The notes beneath the pieces were generated by a model. That model was not told the DNA's origin. It saw only the letters and a program-made list of their open reading frames with translations, and did no database searches. A stretch of DNA of 43,055 bases from an uncultured Microbacterium sp. (lineage in GTDB: Bacteria; Actinomycetota; Actinomycetes; Actinomycetales; Microbacteriaceae): NCBI RefSeq assembly GCF_900078385.1, contig NZ_FLQR01000003.1:1-43055 (forward strand), given 5' to 3'. Shown one piece after another: positions 7,899-15,957 of the stretch; the first letter of the stretch is position 1; each line of letters begins with the position of its first letter. The position numbers and the translations under genes were made by a program.

Positions 7899-8888
7899 CT
7901 ACACCGTCGGCCGGATGGACCCGACGTCCTGCCCGCCGCCGGTCACCGACAGCGGAAGAAGTGACAGGGTCTGCGCAACGTCGCCCGCAGGCAGCGCGCC
8001 GACCCGCTCGAGGAGCGCCAGGGCGATCGCGGTGGCTGCGCGCCCGTTCCCGTCGAGGATCTTGAGGGCGACCGTGGCGCCGTTCGGGGCCACCATGACC
8101 ATGACGCCTTCGGCGCCGCCCTTCGCGAAGACGCCCAGGCGCTCGATCGCGATCGTGTCCGGGCGACCGGGTCCGTCGATCGTCCAGGGGTTCTCGCGCA
8201 CCGCGCGCACGAGCTGGCCTGCGCTGCGGTGCAGCGCGAACGGCGACCGCTCGGACGAGGATCCGATGCGGTGGATCGCGCGGCCGAGGGCCGCGAGACT
8301 CATCGCGAAGACCGGCGCGCCGCACCCGTCGACAGCGGTCGCGGCGGGCTTCGCGCCGGTGAGCCGCTCGATCACCTCGCGGATGTGCAGCTGCAGCGGA
8401 TGTGCGGGGTCCAGGTAGGTGGTGTGGTCCCAGCCGTTCGCCGTGCAGGCGAGGAGCATGGCGGCGTGTTTGCCGGAGCAGTTCATCCGCACGCGCTGGG
8501 GCTGACCGAGCTCGCGCACCAGCTCGTCACGCGTCGCCGGGTCGGAGGGCCAGGCCGGCGGGCACTGCAGGTCGTCCTCGCCGCGGCCTGCGGCATCCAG
8601 GATGGACCGCACGACGGCGACGTGCCGGTCGGTGCCGGCGTGGCTCGCCGTCGCGAGCGCCAGACGCTCGCCCTCCAGCGTGGCGCCCGCCGTCAGGCAC
8701 GCGAGTGCCTGCAGCGGTTTCAGGCTGGAGCGGGGGAGGATCGGCGTGTCGACATCGCCGAGCGTGCGGACGGCGACCCCGTCGGGGTCGAGGACGACAG
8801 CCGATCCGGCATGCCGGGACTCGACGAAGCCGCTCCGTTCCACGACGGCCAGCTCGACTGCATCCGGGACGGTGAAGGTCTGCGCCAC
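7899..8888 (-). CDS. L-asparaginase of the Rhizobium etli type (asparaginase II family)
   Basis: A 329-residue enzyme predicted to hydrolyse L-asparagine to aspartate and ammonium. It belongs to the family of the inducible R. etli asparaginase, unrelated in fold to the E. coli enzymes. The diagnostic Ser-Lys pairs and Cys are present: RSSLKP near residue 54, SHAGTDRH, NCSGKHAA with the zinc-ligand-type Cys and Lys, the DGCGAP stretch and FAKGG with the late Lys. No signal peptide is seen, so it is cytosolic. GTG 8888 is supported by a -10 element TAGGCT exactly 6 bp upstream, predicting a leaderless mRNA. It is the first gene of a two-gene unit with ald and diverges from the OsmC gene. Confidence 0.9.
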   Translation of the reverse strand: MAQTFTVPDAVELAVVERSGFVESRHAGSAVVLDPDGVAVRTLGDVDTPILPRSSLKPLQALACLTAGATLEGERLALATASHAGTDRHVAVVRSILDAAGRGEDDLQCPPAWPSDPATRDELVRELGQPQRVRMNCSGKHAAMLLACTANGWDHTTYLDPAHPLQLHIREVIERLTGAKPAATAVDGCGAPVFAMSLAALGRAIHRIGSSSERSPFALHRSAGQLVRAVRENPWTIDGPGRPDTIAIERLGVFAKGGAEGVMVMVAPNGATVALKILDGNGRAATAIALALLERVGALPAGDVAQTLSLLPLSVTGGGQDVGSIRPTV

Positions 8889-8894
8889 GATGTC

Positions 8895-8900
8895 AGCCTA
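8895..8900 (-). promoter_or_regulatory. -10 element (TAGGCT) of the asparaginase-ald unit
   Basis: On the minus strand TAGGCT is followed by 6 nt and then the GTG start at 8888. This is the leaderless arrangement seen repeatedly in the window. No -35 consensus is visible. Confidence 0.65.
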
Positions 8901-8928
8901 TCGTCGCGCCCGCCACGGTCTGCGATGG

Positions 8929-8934
8929 CAGACT
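8929..8934 (+). promoter_or_regulatory. -10 element (CAGACT) of the OsmC gene
   Basis: CAGACT lies 6 bp before ATG 8941. The first position deviates from TAnnnT, but the spacing equals that of the other leaderless genes here. Confidence 0.5.
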
Positions 8935-8940
8935 GGCCGG

Positions 8941-9444
8941 ATGATCGGCGAGCACGAGTACGCGCTGCGGAGCGTCTGGACCGGCAACCGCGGAACGGGG
9001 ACGAGCGGGTACCGCGACTACGACCGGGCCGTGACGATCTCCATCGACGGCAAGGCGGAGCTCGCGGCATCCAGCGACAAGCCGTTCCGCGGCGACCCTG
9101 CGAAGTGGAATCCGGAGGACCTGCTGCTGGCCGCGCTGTCGGAGTGCCACCTGCTGTCCTACCTCCACGCGTGCGTGCAGGCGGGCGTCGTGGTGGTCTC
9201 CTACGCCGACGACGCGACGGGGCGGATGGTCGAGGACGGCCGCGGCGGGGGAGCGTTCACCGAGGTCGTGCTCCGCCCGCGCGTCGAGGTCGCCGAGTCG
9301 GGGATGATCCCGGCGGCGACCGCGGCGCACGCGCAGGCGCGGGAGTGGTGCTTCATCGCGAACTCGGTGAACTTCCCGGTCCGGCACGAGCCGACGGTGA
9401 TCGTCGCCGAGGTCAGCGGCGCTCGTGCGGCAGGACCTGCTTGA
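8941..9444 (+). CDS. OsmC/Ohr-family protein (probable peroxidase)
   Basis: A 167-residue cytosolic protein of the OsmC fold; characterised members reduce organic hydroperoxides with two cysteines. Cys is present in both expected places, ALSECHLL in the mid-protein helix and REWCFIANS near the C-terminus. The start ATGATCGG at 8941 gives the normal family length and sits 6 bp after a -10-like element; no Shine-Dalgarno is present. The last 32 bp overlap the 3' end of plsC on the opposite strand. It is transcribed divergently from the asparaginase gene. Which peroxide it acts on cannot be told. Confidence 0.9.
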   Translation: MIGEHEYALRSVWTGNRGTGTSGYRDYDRAVTISIDGKAELAASSDKPFRGDPAKWNPEDLLLAALSECHLLSYLHACVQAGVVVVSYADDATGRMVEDGRGGGAFTEVVLRPRVEVAESGMIPAATAAHAQAREWCFIANSVNFPVRHEPTVIVAEVSGARAAGPA

Positions 9445-10192
9445 GCCGCTCGACGGGATTCTGCGCGGGCGCTTCGTTGTAGGCGTGCGCGAGCTCCTGG
9501 CCGGAGAGCGCGTGGATCGCCGCCATGATCTCGTCCGTCGCGAGGCGACGGGCGCGCCCGGATGACGCGGGCCCGTGGTGGGCGAGGTCCAGCGGCTCGC
9601 CGTAGCGGATGATCACCTGCGGCTGCATCTTCGGCCACTTCGCGCCGACCGGCATGGCATCGCTCGTGCCGACGAGACCCACCGGGACGACCTTCGCTCC
9701 CGTCTGCAGGGCGAGGAACGCGACGCCCGTGCGGCCCTTGTAGAGGCGGCCGTCCAAGGAGCGCGTGCCCTCCGGGTACAGCGCGATCGCGCGGCCGGAC
9801 TCGAGGATCCGGCGCTGCTGGTCGAGCGCATCGAGCGCCGCCTGACCGGCCCCGCGCGTGACCGGCGTCGCGCCGATCGCGGTGAAGAACTGTCGGCTGA
9901 ACCAGCCGGCGATGCCCCTCCCTTCGAAGTACGACGACTTCGCGAGGAAGTACACGGGGCGCGGCGCGAACATGGGAATGACGAACGAGTCGATGAACGA
10001 CAGGTGGTTGCTCGCCAGGATGACGGGTCCCTTGCGGGGCATGTTCTTGCGGCCCTCGATGCGGGGACGGTAGATCAGTCGAGCGAGCGGGGCGATCAGC
10101 CAGCGGATGACGTAATAGGTCAGTCCGACGCCGCCGACCTCGGCCTCGTCCGCGGATGCCACGTCGGGTACGGGCTCTTCCTCTGCGGTCAC
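9413..10192 (-). CDS. plsC: 1-acyl-sn-glycerol-3-phosphate acyltransferase
   Basis: Transfers an acyl chain to lysophosphatidic acid to give phosphatidic acid at the inner face of the cytoplasmic membrane. The 259 residues contain a hydrophobic N-terminal helix (TYYVIRWLIAPLARLIY) and the acyltransferase motifs in order: NHLSFID (the HX4D catalytic pair), then YPEGTRS with the Glu that binds glycerol phosphate, then a VPVGLVG strand. GTG 10192 follows a TAACCT -10 by 6 bp. The gene overlaps the end of the OsmC gene by 32 bp tail to tail. Actinobacteria carry several paralogues, so the exact acceptor (phosphatidic acid or a glycolipid intermediate) is uncertain. Confidence 0.9.
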   Translation of the reverse strand: MTAEEEPVPDVASADEAEVGGVGLTYYVIRWLIAPLARLIYRPRIEGRKNMPRKGPVILASNHLSFIDSFVIPMFAPRPVYFLAKSSYFEGRGIAGWFSRQFFTAIGATPVTRGAGQAALDALDQQRRILESGRAIALYPEGTRSLDGRLYKGRTGVAFLALQTGAKVVPVGLVGTSDAMPVGAKWPKMQPQVIIRYGEPLDLAHHGPASSGRARRLATDEIMAAIHALSGQELAHAYNEAPAQNPVERLKQVLPHERR

Positions 10193-10198
10193 CCGACG

Positions 10199-10204
10199 AG
10201 GTTA
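10199..10204 (-). promoter_or_regulatory. -10 element (TAACCT) of plsC
   Basis: On the minus strand TAACCT is followed by 6 nt and the GTG at 10192, a leaderless promoter arrangement. Confidence 0.6.
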
Positions 10205-10306
10205 CTCCCGTTTTCATTCCTCCTCGGGCATAGCGCGTTCTCAGCCGGGGCAGAAGAAAATGCGGGAGGATGGAGCCCTTCCCCGTCCCCCACTGTGAGG
10301 TCTTCC

Positions 10307-11248
10307 GTGCGCCTGCGCCCCTTCGCCCTGTCCGTCGTCGCCGTGTCGGCGCTGCTGCTCTCCGGCTGCGCCGGAGGCGACCAGCCCTCGCCCGACGCGA
10401 GTGGATCAGCGGACCTGTGCGCCGCCGTCGCCGACTCCGGCGCGGCATCCGAGGCCGTCGACGTCACCGGTGAGGTCGGCGAGCCCTCGACGGTCAGCTT
10501 CGACGCGCCGCTGGAGATCGACGAACGGCAGGTCAGCGTCGTCGAGGCCGGCGACGGCGAGAAGGTCGCGGCCGGTGATTTCGTGACCTACGCGCTGTCG
10601 GCCTTCGACCCGGAGACGGGCGACGAGATCGCGACGGCGGGCTACGAGCCCGGCGAGATGTTCCCCTCGCAGATCTCGCCCGACAGCGTGCTCGGCCAGA
10701 CGCTCGGCTGCAACCCGATCGGCACCCGCGTGGTCGCCGCCTTCCCGAAGACCGATGAGACCGCGGCCGAGATCTACGTCCTCGACCTGCTCTCGGTCGT
10801 CCCGACCGCCGCGTGGGGCGAGGCGCAGGATCCGGTCGCCGGGATGCCGGAGGTGACGCTTGCCGACAACGGCGCGCCCACCGTCACGGTGCCGGAGGGC
10901 GAGCTGCCCACGAAGACCACGGTCGCGAGCCTCAAGAAGGGCGACGGCTACGAGGTCCAGGCCGGCGACGCCGTGCTCATCCAGTACTGGGGCGTGCGCT
11001 GGTCGACCGGCGAGTCGTTCGACTCGACGTGGGACAAGGGCGGCGTGCCGTACGCGGAGCGGACCACGGCATTCGTCCCGGGCTTCCAGAAGGCACTCGA
11101 GGGGCAGACCGTCGGGTCGCAGGCGCTCGTCGTCATCCCGCCCGCCGACGGCTACGGCGAGGGCGAGATCAACACGACCGACCTCAAGGGCGAGACGCTG
11201 ATCTTCGTCGTCGACATCCTCGGCGCGCAGCACATCCCCGCCGAGTGA
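10307..11248 (+). CDS. FKBP-type peptidyl-prolyl isomerase lipoprotein
   Basis: A 313-residue secreted protein anchored to the outer face of the membrane. The N-terminus [10 protein letters not shown]...LLLSGC is a lipoprotein signal peptide with lipobox LSGC (Cys21). The C-terminal part (about 205-310) is an FKBP domain with the recognisable strands [11 protein letters not shown], the [11 protein letters not shown] hydrophobic pocket motif and the PPADGYGEG loop. The region before it (about 60-165) has the same layout ([10 protein letters not shown], then a [11 protein letters not shown] flap) and looks like a degenerate first FKBP domain. GTG 10307 is chosen over GTG 10295 because it has GAGG at 10297-10300. 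Known relatives act as folding helpers for exported proteins. It lies just before dxr on the same strand. Confidence 0.88.
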   Translation: MRLRPFALSVVAVSALLLSGCAGGDQPSPDASGSADLCAAVADSGAASEAVDVTGEVGEPSTVSFDAPLEIDERQVSVVEAGDGEKVAAGDFVTYALSAFDPETGDEIATAGYEPGEMFPSQISPDSVLGQTLGCNPIGTRVVAAFPKTDETAAEIYVLDLLSVVPTAAWGEAQDPVAGMPEVTLADNGAPTVTVPEGELPTKTTVASLKKGDGYEVQAGDAVLIQYWGVRWSTGESFDSTWDKGGVPYAERTTAFVPGFQKALEGQTVGSQALVVIPPADGYGEGEINTTDLKGETLIFVVDILGAQHIPAE

Positions 11249-11256
11249 CCCGCGGC

Positions 11257-11262
11257 TACGCT
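11257..11262 (+). promoter_or_regulatory. -10 element (TACGCT) of dxr
   Basis: TACGCT lies 6 bp before ATG 11269. This separates dxr transcription from the FKBP gene despite the 20-nt gap, and predicts a leaderless mRNA. Confidence 0.65.
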
Positions 11263-11268
11263 GAACCC

Positions 11269-12351
11269 ATGCGGCGTGTCCTGATCCTCGGCTCGACGGG
11301 CTCGATCGGAACGCAGGCCCTCGATGTCATCCGGAGTCGGCGCGATCGCTTCGAGGTGGTGGGTCTCGCCGCCGGCACCGACCGCGCGGGCCTCGCTGCC
11401 CAGGCGGAGGAGTTCGGGGTCGCCCTGACGGCGCTCGGCGCCGAAGAGGCCGAGCAGCTCGTCCGCGACGTCGACGCCGACGTGGTGCTCAACGGCATCA
11501 CCGGCTCGGTCGGCCTCGGCCCGACCCTCGCCGCCCTGGAGTGCGGGCGCACGCTGGCCCTGGCCAACAAGGAGTCGCTCATCGTGGGCGGCGACCTCGT
11601 GACGCGCCTCGCGGCCCCCGGTCAGATCGTGCCGGTGGACTCCGAGCACTCCGCGATCGCGCAGGCCCTGCGCGCGGGGGATCCCAGCGAGGTGCGCCGG
11701 CTCGTCCTCACCGCCTCCGGGGGACCGTTCCGCGGCCGCGACCGGGCGGGGATGGAAGGCGTCACGCCCGCGGAGGCGCTCGCGCACCCGACGTGGGATA
11801 TGGGCCGCGTCGTCACGACGAACTCCGCGACCCTCGTCAACAAGGGGCTCGAGGTCATCGAGGCGCATCTGCTGTTCGGCGTCGCGTACGACGAGATCGA
11901 CGTCGTCGTGCACCCGCAGTCGATCGTCCACTCGATGGTGGAGTTCACGGACGGCTCCACGATCGCGCAGGCCTCGCCGCCGGACATGCGGCTGCCGATC
12001 TCGCTCGGCCTGGACTGGCCCCACCGGGTCGCCGGCGTCGGCGTGCCGCTGGACTGGACCGCCGCGAGCGCGTGGACCTTCGAGCCGCTGGACGCCGAGG
12101 CGTTCCCCGCCGTCGAACTCGCCAAGCGCGTGGGTCGCGCGGGCGGCACCTACCCGGCGGTCTTCAACGCCGCCAACGAGCAGGCCGTGGATGCGTTCCA
12201 CGAGGGCGGGCTCGGGTTCACCGGCATCCTCGACACCATCGAGCGCGTCGTGGACGAGCACGACGCGCCCGGCGAGCTCACGCGCGAGTCGCTCGCCGAG
12301 GCGGAGCGGTGGGCCCGCGCCGCCGCCGACCGGGTCATCGCCGCCCACTGA
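11269..12351 (+). CDS. dxr: 1-deoxy-D-xylulose-5-phosphate reductoisomerase
   Basis: Second enzyme of the MEP isoprenoid pathway, converting DXP to MEP with NADPH and a divalent metal in the cytosol. The 360-residue protein opens with the NADPH loop LGSTGSIG and carries [10 protein letters not shown], the metal and substrate motif PVDSEHSAI and the [12 protein letters not shown] segment, all hallmarks of the family. The start is fixed by the conserved N-terminus and by a -10 element 6 bp upstream. In actinobacteria dxr is normally followed at once by rseP (rip1) and ispG; here rseP lies almost 7 kb away and ispG about 12 kb away on the same strand, with unrelated cassettes between. Confidence 0.97.
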   Translation: MRRVLILGSTGSIGTQALDVIRSRRDRFEVVGLAAGTDRAGLAAQAEEFGVALTALGAEEAEQLVRDVDADVVLNGITGSVGLGPTLAALECGRTLALANKESLIVGGDLVTRLAAPGQIVPVDSEHSAIAQALRAGDPSEVRRLVLTASGGPFRGRDRAGMEGVTPAEALAHPTWDMGRVVTTNSATLVNKGLEVIEAHLLFGVAYDEIDVVVHPQSIVHSMVEFTDGSTIAQASPPDMRLPISLGLDWPHRVAGVGVPLDWTAASAWTFEPLDAEAFPAVELAKRVGRAGGTYPAVFNAANEQAVDAFHEGGLGFTGILDTIERVVDEHDAPGELTRESLAEAERWARAAADRVIAAH

Positions 12352-12405
12352 TCGCCCGCGCGTCGCACGCGTCACATCCGCTCCTGCGAATCGATCGCAA
12401 CGCAA

Positions 12406-12444
12406 CGATCGGCCCGCCCCGGAAGCGGTGGGGCGGGCCGATCG
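12406..12444. terminator. Bidirectional terminator between dxr and pflA
   Basis: A perfect 15-bp GC-rich stem (12406-12420 with 12430-12444) and a 9-nt loop sit in the 136-nt gap between the converging dxr and pflA. The remainder of the gap shows nothing else. Confidence 0.85.
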
Positions 12445-12487
12445 ACAAGCCCGCCGTTGGGCTCGATCTGACCGTCGGGGGGAACGG

Positions 12488-13393
12488 TCAGTGCACTGTG
12501 AGGCCGTGCGCGCGGAACTGCTCGCGGACGCGCTCGACCAGCTCGGGTGTCGGCGGCTGGGTGTCGGCCAGCTCGTACTCCCGGCCGATCGCCTGCCACT
12601 TGTCGCGGCCCATCTGGTGGAAGGGCAGCACCTCGACGCGGGTGAGGGCACCCGGCCGGATCTCGTTGAGCGACGCCGCGTACTGTGCGACGGCCTCCAC
12701 GTTCTCCTCGTCGTCGGTGAGACCCGGAACGAGGACGAAGCGGATCCAGATCTCGGGTCCGTCGACGAGTTCGGCCAGACGCCAGCCGAATGCGAGGGTC
12801 GGCTCCAGGTCGCGTCCCGTCACCTTCCGGTACGTCTCCGGGTCGCCGGACTTCACGTCCAGCAGCACCAGGTCGGTGTCGGCGAGCATCTCGTCGGTCG
12901 CATTCACGCCGAGGTAGCCGCTCGTGTCCAGGGCGGTGTGCACGCCGAGCGCCTTCGCGCCGTGCAGGATGCGGGCCGCGAACGCCGGCTGCATGAGCAC
13001 CTCGCCGCCGGACAGGGTGAGCCCGCCGCCGGTCGCCCGGAAGACGCCGGCGTACCGGCGGATGCGGGTCACGACCTCGTCGGCGGTGACCGGCTTGCCG
13101 TCCTTCATCGCGAGCGTGTCGGGGTTGTGGCAGTACAGGCAGCGCAGCGGGCAGCCGTTGAGGAAGACCGTGAGCCGGGTTCCCGGTCCGTCCACGGCCG
13201 TCACGAGCTCCCACGAGTGCACGGAGCCGAGGCGCCCCTCCCGCATCGCGGTGAGGCGCTCGCCCCGGTCGACCTGCGCGACGCGCAGGCCGTCCAGGCC
13301 GTGGCCGGCGCGTGGCCCCGCCGCCGGGGCGGGCCCGCCGGAGGGAGCCTCCAGGCGGGTCGCCTCGGGCGGCAGGGCGGTCAGCGGGAACAT
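12488..13393 (-). CDS. pflA: Pyruvate formate-lyase activating enzyme (radical SAM)
   Basis: Uses S-adenosylmethionine and a 4Fe-4S cluster to install the glycyl radical on PflB. The cluster motif CPLRCLYC is present, preceded by the typical SWELVTAVDGPGTRLTVF strand and followed by the TLSGGEVL and KSGDPETY segments of the PflA family. The start is uncertain. ATG 13393 gives 301 residues with an odd Pro/Ala-rich N-terminal extension of about 49 residues; GTG 13402 overlaps the pflB stop (GTGA) and suggests translational coupling; ATG 13246 would give the usual length of about 250 but leaves a 150-nt gap. The protein is soluble. Position directly behind pflB is the classical operon order. Confidence 0.92.
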   Translation of the reverse strand: MFPLTALPPEATRLEAPSGGPAPAAGPRAGHGLDGLRVAQVDRGERLTAMREGRLGSVHSWELVTAVDGPGTRLTVFLNGCPLRCLYCHNPDTLAMKDGKPVTADEVVTRIRRYAGVFRATGGGLTLSGGEVLMQPAFAARILHGAKALGVHTALDTSGYLGVNATDEMLADTDLVLLDVKSGDPETYRKVTGRDLEPTLAFGWRLAELVDGPEIWIRFVLVPGLTDDEENVEAVAQYAASLNEIRPGALTRVEVLPFHQMGRDKWQAIGREYELADTQPPTPELVERVREQFRAHGLTVH

Positions 13394-13398
13394 GACGG

Positions 13399-15660
13399 TC
13401 ACATCGAGCCGTGGAAGGTGCGGGAGAGCACGTCGAGCTGCTGCTCGCGGGTCAGTCGCACGAAGTTCACGGCGTAGCCGGAGACGCGGATCGTCAGCTG
13501 CGGGTAGTCCTCGGGGTGCTCCATGGCATCCACGAGCGTCTCGCGGTTCAGCACGTTGACGTTCATGTGATATCCCTCGGACCCGATGTAGGCGTCCAGG
13601 AGACCGGCGAGGTTCTGCACCTGCTCGTCCTTCGTGCGGCCGAGGCCGGCGGGGACGACGGTGTTGGTGAGCGAGATGCCGTCCTGCGACTGGTCGTACG
13701 GCAGCTTGGCCACCGACAGGGCGGATGCCAGCATGCCGTGCGTGTCGCGTCCGTTCATCGGGTTGGCGCCCGGGGCGAACGGCTCGCCGGCGCGGCGGCC
13801 GTCGGGCGTGTTGCCCGTCGCCTTGCCGTACACGACGTTCGACGTGATCGTCAGGACCGACTGCGTGGGGAGTGCGTTCCGGTACATCGGGTGCCGGCGG
13901 ATCTTCGCCATGAACCGCTCGACGAGGTCCACCGCGATGCCGTCGACGCGGTCGTCGTCGTTGCCGAAGGTGGGGAACTCGCCTTCCGTCGTGTAGTCCA
14001 CGACGATGCCGCGCTCGTCGCGCACCGGGGTGACGGTGGCGAACTTGATCGCCGAGAGCGAGTCGGCCGCGACCGAGAGGCCGGCGATGCCGCAGGCCAT
14101 CGTGCGGAGGACGTCGCGGTCGTGCAGCGCCATCTCGAGCCGCTCGTACGCGTACTTGTCGTGCGACCAGTGGATGCAGTTGAGCGCCTCGACGTACGTC
14201 TCGGCGAGCCAGTCCATCGTCTTGTCGAACCGGGCCATGACGTCGTCGAACTCGAGCGGTCCGTCGCCGACGGGCGCGGCGATCGGGGAGACCTGCTTGC
14301 CGCTGACCTCGTCGCGTCCGCCGTTGACGGCGTACAGGAGGGTCTTGGCGAGGTTCACGCGAGCGCCGAAGAACTGCATCTGCTTGCCGACCCGCATCGG
14401 CGAGACGCAGCACGCGATGGCGGCGTCGTCACCCCACGCGGCGCGGATGATCTCGTCGGACTCGTACTGCACGGCCGACGTGTCGATCGAGACCCGCGCG
14501 CAGAAGTCCTTGAATCCCTGGGGCAGCTCCGGGCTCCAGAACACGGTCATGTTCGGCTCGGGGGCGGGGCCCAGGTTGTACAGGGTCTGCAGGTAGCGGA
14601 ACGAGTTCTTCGTCACGAGCGGGCGGCCGTCCTCGCCCATGCCGCCGATGGTCTCGGTGACCCAGGTCGGGTCGCCGGAGAACAGCGCGTCGTACTCGGG
14701 GGTGCGGAGGAACCGGACGATGCGCAGCTTGATGACGAAGTCGTCGATGATCTCCTGCGCCTCGGTCTCGGTGATGAGGCCGGCGACGAGGTCGCGCTCG
14801 ATGAAGACGTCGAGGAACGTCGAGGTGCGACCGAGCGACATGGCCGCGCCGTTCTGCTCCTTGACGGCGCCGAGGTAGCCGAAGTACAGCCACTGCACGG
14901 CCTCGCGGGCGGTCGTGGCGGGCCCGGAGATGTCGACGCCGTAGGACGCCGCCATCTGCGCGAGCTCGCCGAGCGCGCGGATCTGCTCCGCGTGCTCTTC
15001 GCGCTGGCGCACGATCTCCTCGGTGAACGGGGTCGTGTCCAGGCCCAGCTTGTCGACCTTCTTCGCGCTGATGAGCGCGTCGACGCCGTACAGGGCCACC
15101 CGGCGGTAGTCGCCGATGATGCGGCCGCGGCCGTACGCGTCGGGGAGGCCCGTGATGATGTGCGAGTTGCGGGCTGCCCGGACGTTCGGCGGGTAGGCGT
15201 CGAAGACGCCCTCGTTGTGGGTCTTGCGGTACGTCGTGAAGACCGTCCGCAGCGTGGGGTCGATCTCGTAGCCGTAGGTGTTCAGGGCTCCCTCGACCAT
15301 GCGCCATCCGCCGTTGGGCATGATGGCGCGCTTGAGCGGCGCATCCGTCTGCAGGCCGACGATGATCTCGTCGGCGCGGTCGATGTAGCCGGGCGCGTGC
15401 GCCGTGATGGCGGCGGGCGTGTGCGTGTCGACGTCGTAGATGCCCTTCTCGCGCTCGACGGGGAACATCGCGCTGAGGGTGTCCCAGATGCGCGTCGTGC
15501 GGGCGGTGGCGCCCTGCAGGAACGACGCGTCGCCGGCGTACGGCGTGTAATTGCGCTGGATGAAGTCGCGCACATCGATGCCGTCCTGCCACGGGCCGGG
15601 GGTGAATCCGGTCCAGGCCGCGGGCTGGGCATCCTGTGTGGCGGGGGTGACGGTGGTCAT
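13399..15660 (-). CDS. pflB: Formate C-acetyltransferase (pyruvate formate-lyase)
   Basis: Cleaves pyruvate with CoA to acetyl-CoA and formate during oxygen-limited growth; oxygen-sensitive glycyl-radical enzyme of the cytosol. The 753 residues match the family length. The catalytic cysteine pair lies in IACCVSP (417-418, equivalent to E. coli 418-419) and the radical glycine in RVSGYAV (Gly728) near the C-terminus, so this is true PFL and not a diol dehydratase relative. GAGGAAG precedes the ATG. Upstream on the minus strand is a promoter with a GntR-type operator-like sequence between -35 and -10. No focA formate channel or formate dehydrogenase is in the window. Confidence 0.97.
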   Translation of the reverse strand: MTTVTPATQDAQPAAWTGFTPGPWQDGIDVRDFIQRNYTPYAGDASFLQGATARTTRIWDTLSAMFPVEREKGIYDVDTHTPAAITAHAPGYIDRADEIIVGLQTDAPLKRAIMPNGGWRMVEGALNTYGYEIDPTLRTVFTTYRKTHNEGVFDAYPPNVRAARNSHIITGLPDAYGRGRIIGDYRRVALYGVDALISAKKVDKLGLDTTPFTEEIVRQREEHAEQIRALGELAQMAASYGVDISGPATTAREAVQWLYFGYLGAVKEQNGAAMSLGRTSTFLDVFIERDLVAGLITETEAQEIIDDFVIKLRIVRFLRTPEYDALFSGDPTWVTETIGGMGEDGRPLVTKNSFRYLQTLYNLGPAPEPNMTVFWSPELPQGFKDFCARVSIDTSAVQYESDEIIRAAWGDDAAIACCVSPMRVGKQMQFFGARVNLAKTLLYAVNGGRDEVSGKQVSPIAAPVGDGPLEFDDVMARFDKTMDWLAETYVEALNCIHWSHDKYAYERLEMALHDRDVLRTMACGIAGLSVAADSLSAIKFATVTPVRDERGIVVDYTTEGEFPTFGNDDDRVDGIAVDLVERFMAKIRRHPMYRNALPTQSVLTITSNVVYGKATGNTPDGRRAGEPFAPGANPMNGRDTHGMLASALSVAKLPYDQSQDGISLTNTVVPAGLGRTKDEQVQNLAGLLDAYIGSEGYHMNVNVLNRETLVDAMEHPEDYPQLTIRVSGYAVNFVRLTREQQLDVLSRTFHGSM

Positions 15661-15747
15661 TTCGCTTCCTCGTGTCCTTGTGGGATCGAGCGCGTCGGGT
15701 GGTCCCCGTCTGGTGGCGGTATTCCGCTCGGCGTGCCGGTTAGGACC

Positions 15748-15776
15748 AGGATAGCCCTATGGTCTGACCACTGGAA
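15748..15776 (-). promoter_or_regulatory. Candidate promoter of pflBA: TTCCAG, 17 bp, TATCCT
   Basis: On the minus strand a weak -35 (plus positions 15771-15776) and a good -10 (15748-15753) are 17 bp apart, about 90 bp before the pflB start. The operator-like sequence at 15760-15770 lies inside the spacer. Confidence 0.5.
15760..15770. promoter_or_regulatory. GntR/FadR-type operator-like palindrome TGGTCTGACCA
   Basis: A perfect TGGT-N3-ACCA palindrome. FadR-subfamily GntR regulators of pyruvate and lactate metabolism (PdhR, LldR) bind TGGT-N3-ACCA-like sites. Its place within the candidate pflB promoter suggests repression. No regulator gene of this family is nearby. Confidence 0.55.
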
Positions 15777-15826
15777 GAGGGTGCACGGATGCCACAAAAG
15801 GGACCCGTTGCGGGCGCGTTCCTTTG

Positions 15827-15837
15827 TGGTCAGACAA
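15827..15837. promoter_or_regulatory. Second, imperfect GntR-type site TGGTCAGACAA
   Basis: Centred 67 bp from the first site and deviating in one half-site. The two sites share an exact 10-bp inverted repeat (15762-15771 and 15826-15835), so together they could bind a regulator cooperatively. Confidence 0.4.
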
Positions 15838-15941
15838 CAAGACTCGCGAGCGAGTGGATGCCTCGCCGACACCGCGAAATGAAAGCCGGCTCCTGTCGTG
15901 TCCGGGCCGGTCAGTCGGCGCCGATGGACGCCCGCCCAGGC

Positions 15942-15957
15942 CCGGGCCCGGGCCCGG
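15942..15957. terminator. GC palindrome directly after the Mur ligase gene
   Basis: A 16-bp perfect palindrome of alternating CCC and GGG blocks abuts the stop codon of the Mur ligase gene. It may act as a terminator but has no T-run. Elsewhere the 297-nt gap from 15661 to 15957 holds only the pfl promoter and operator-like sites. Confidence 0.35.

Noticed and set aside
15792..15829. An inverted repeat CCACAAAAGG/CCTTTGTGG as a Rex or FNR-type site for pflBA
   Set aside because: The arms differ by one base, are 19 nt apart and do not fit the compact Rex (TTGTGA-N6-TCACAA) or FNR (TTGAT-N4-ATCAA) patterns.
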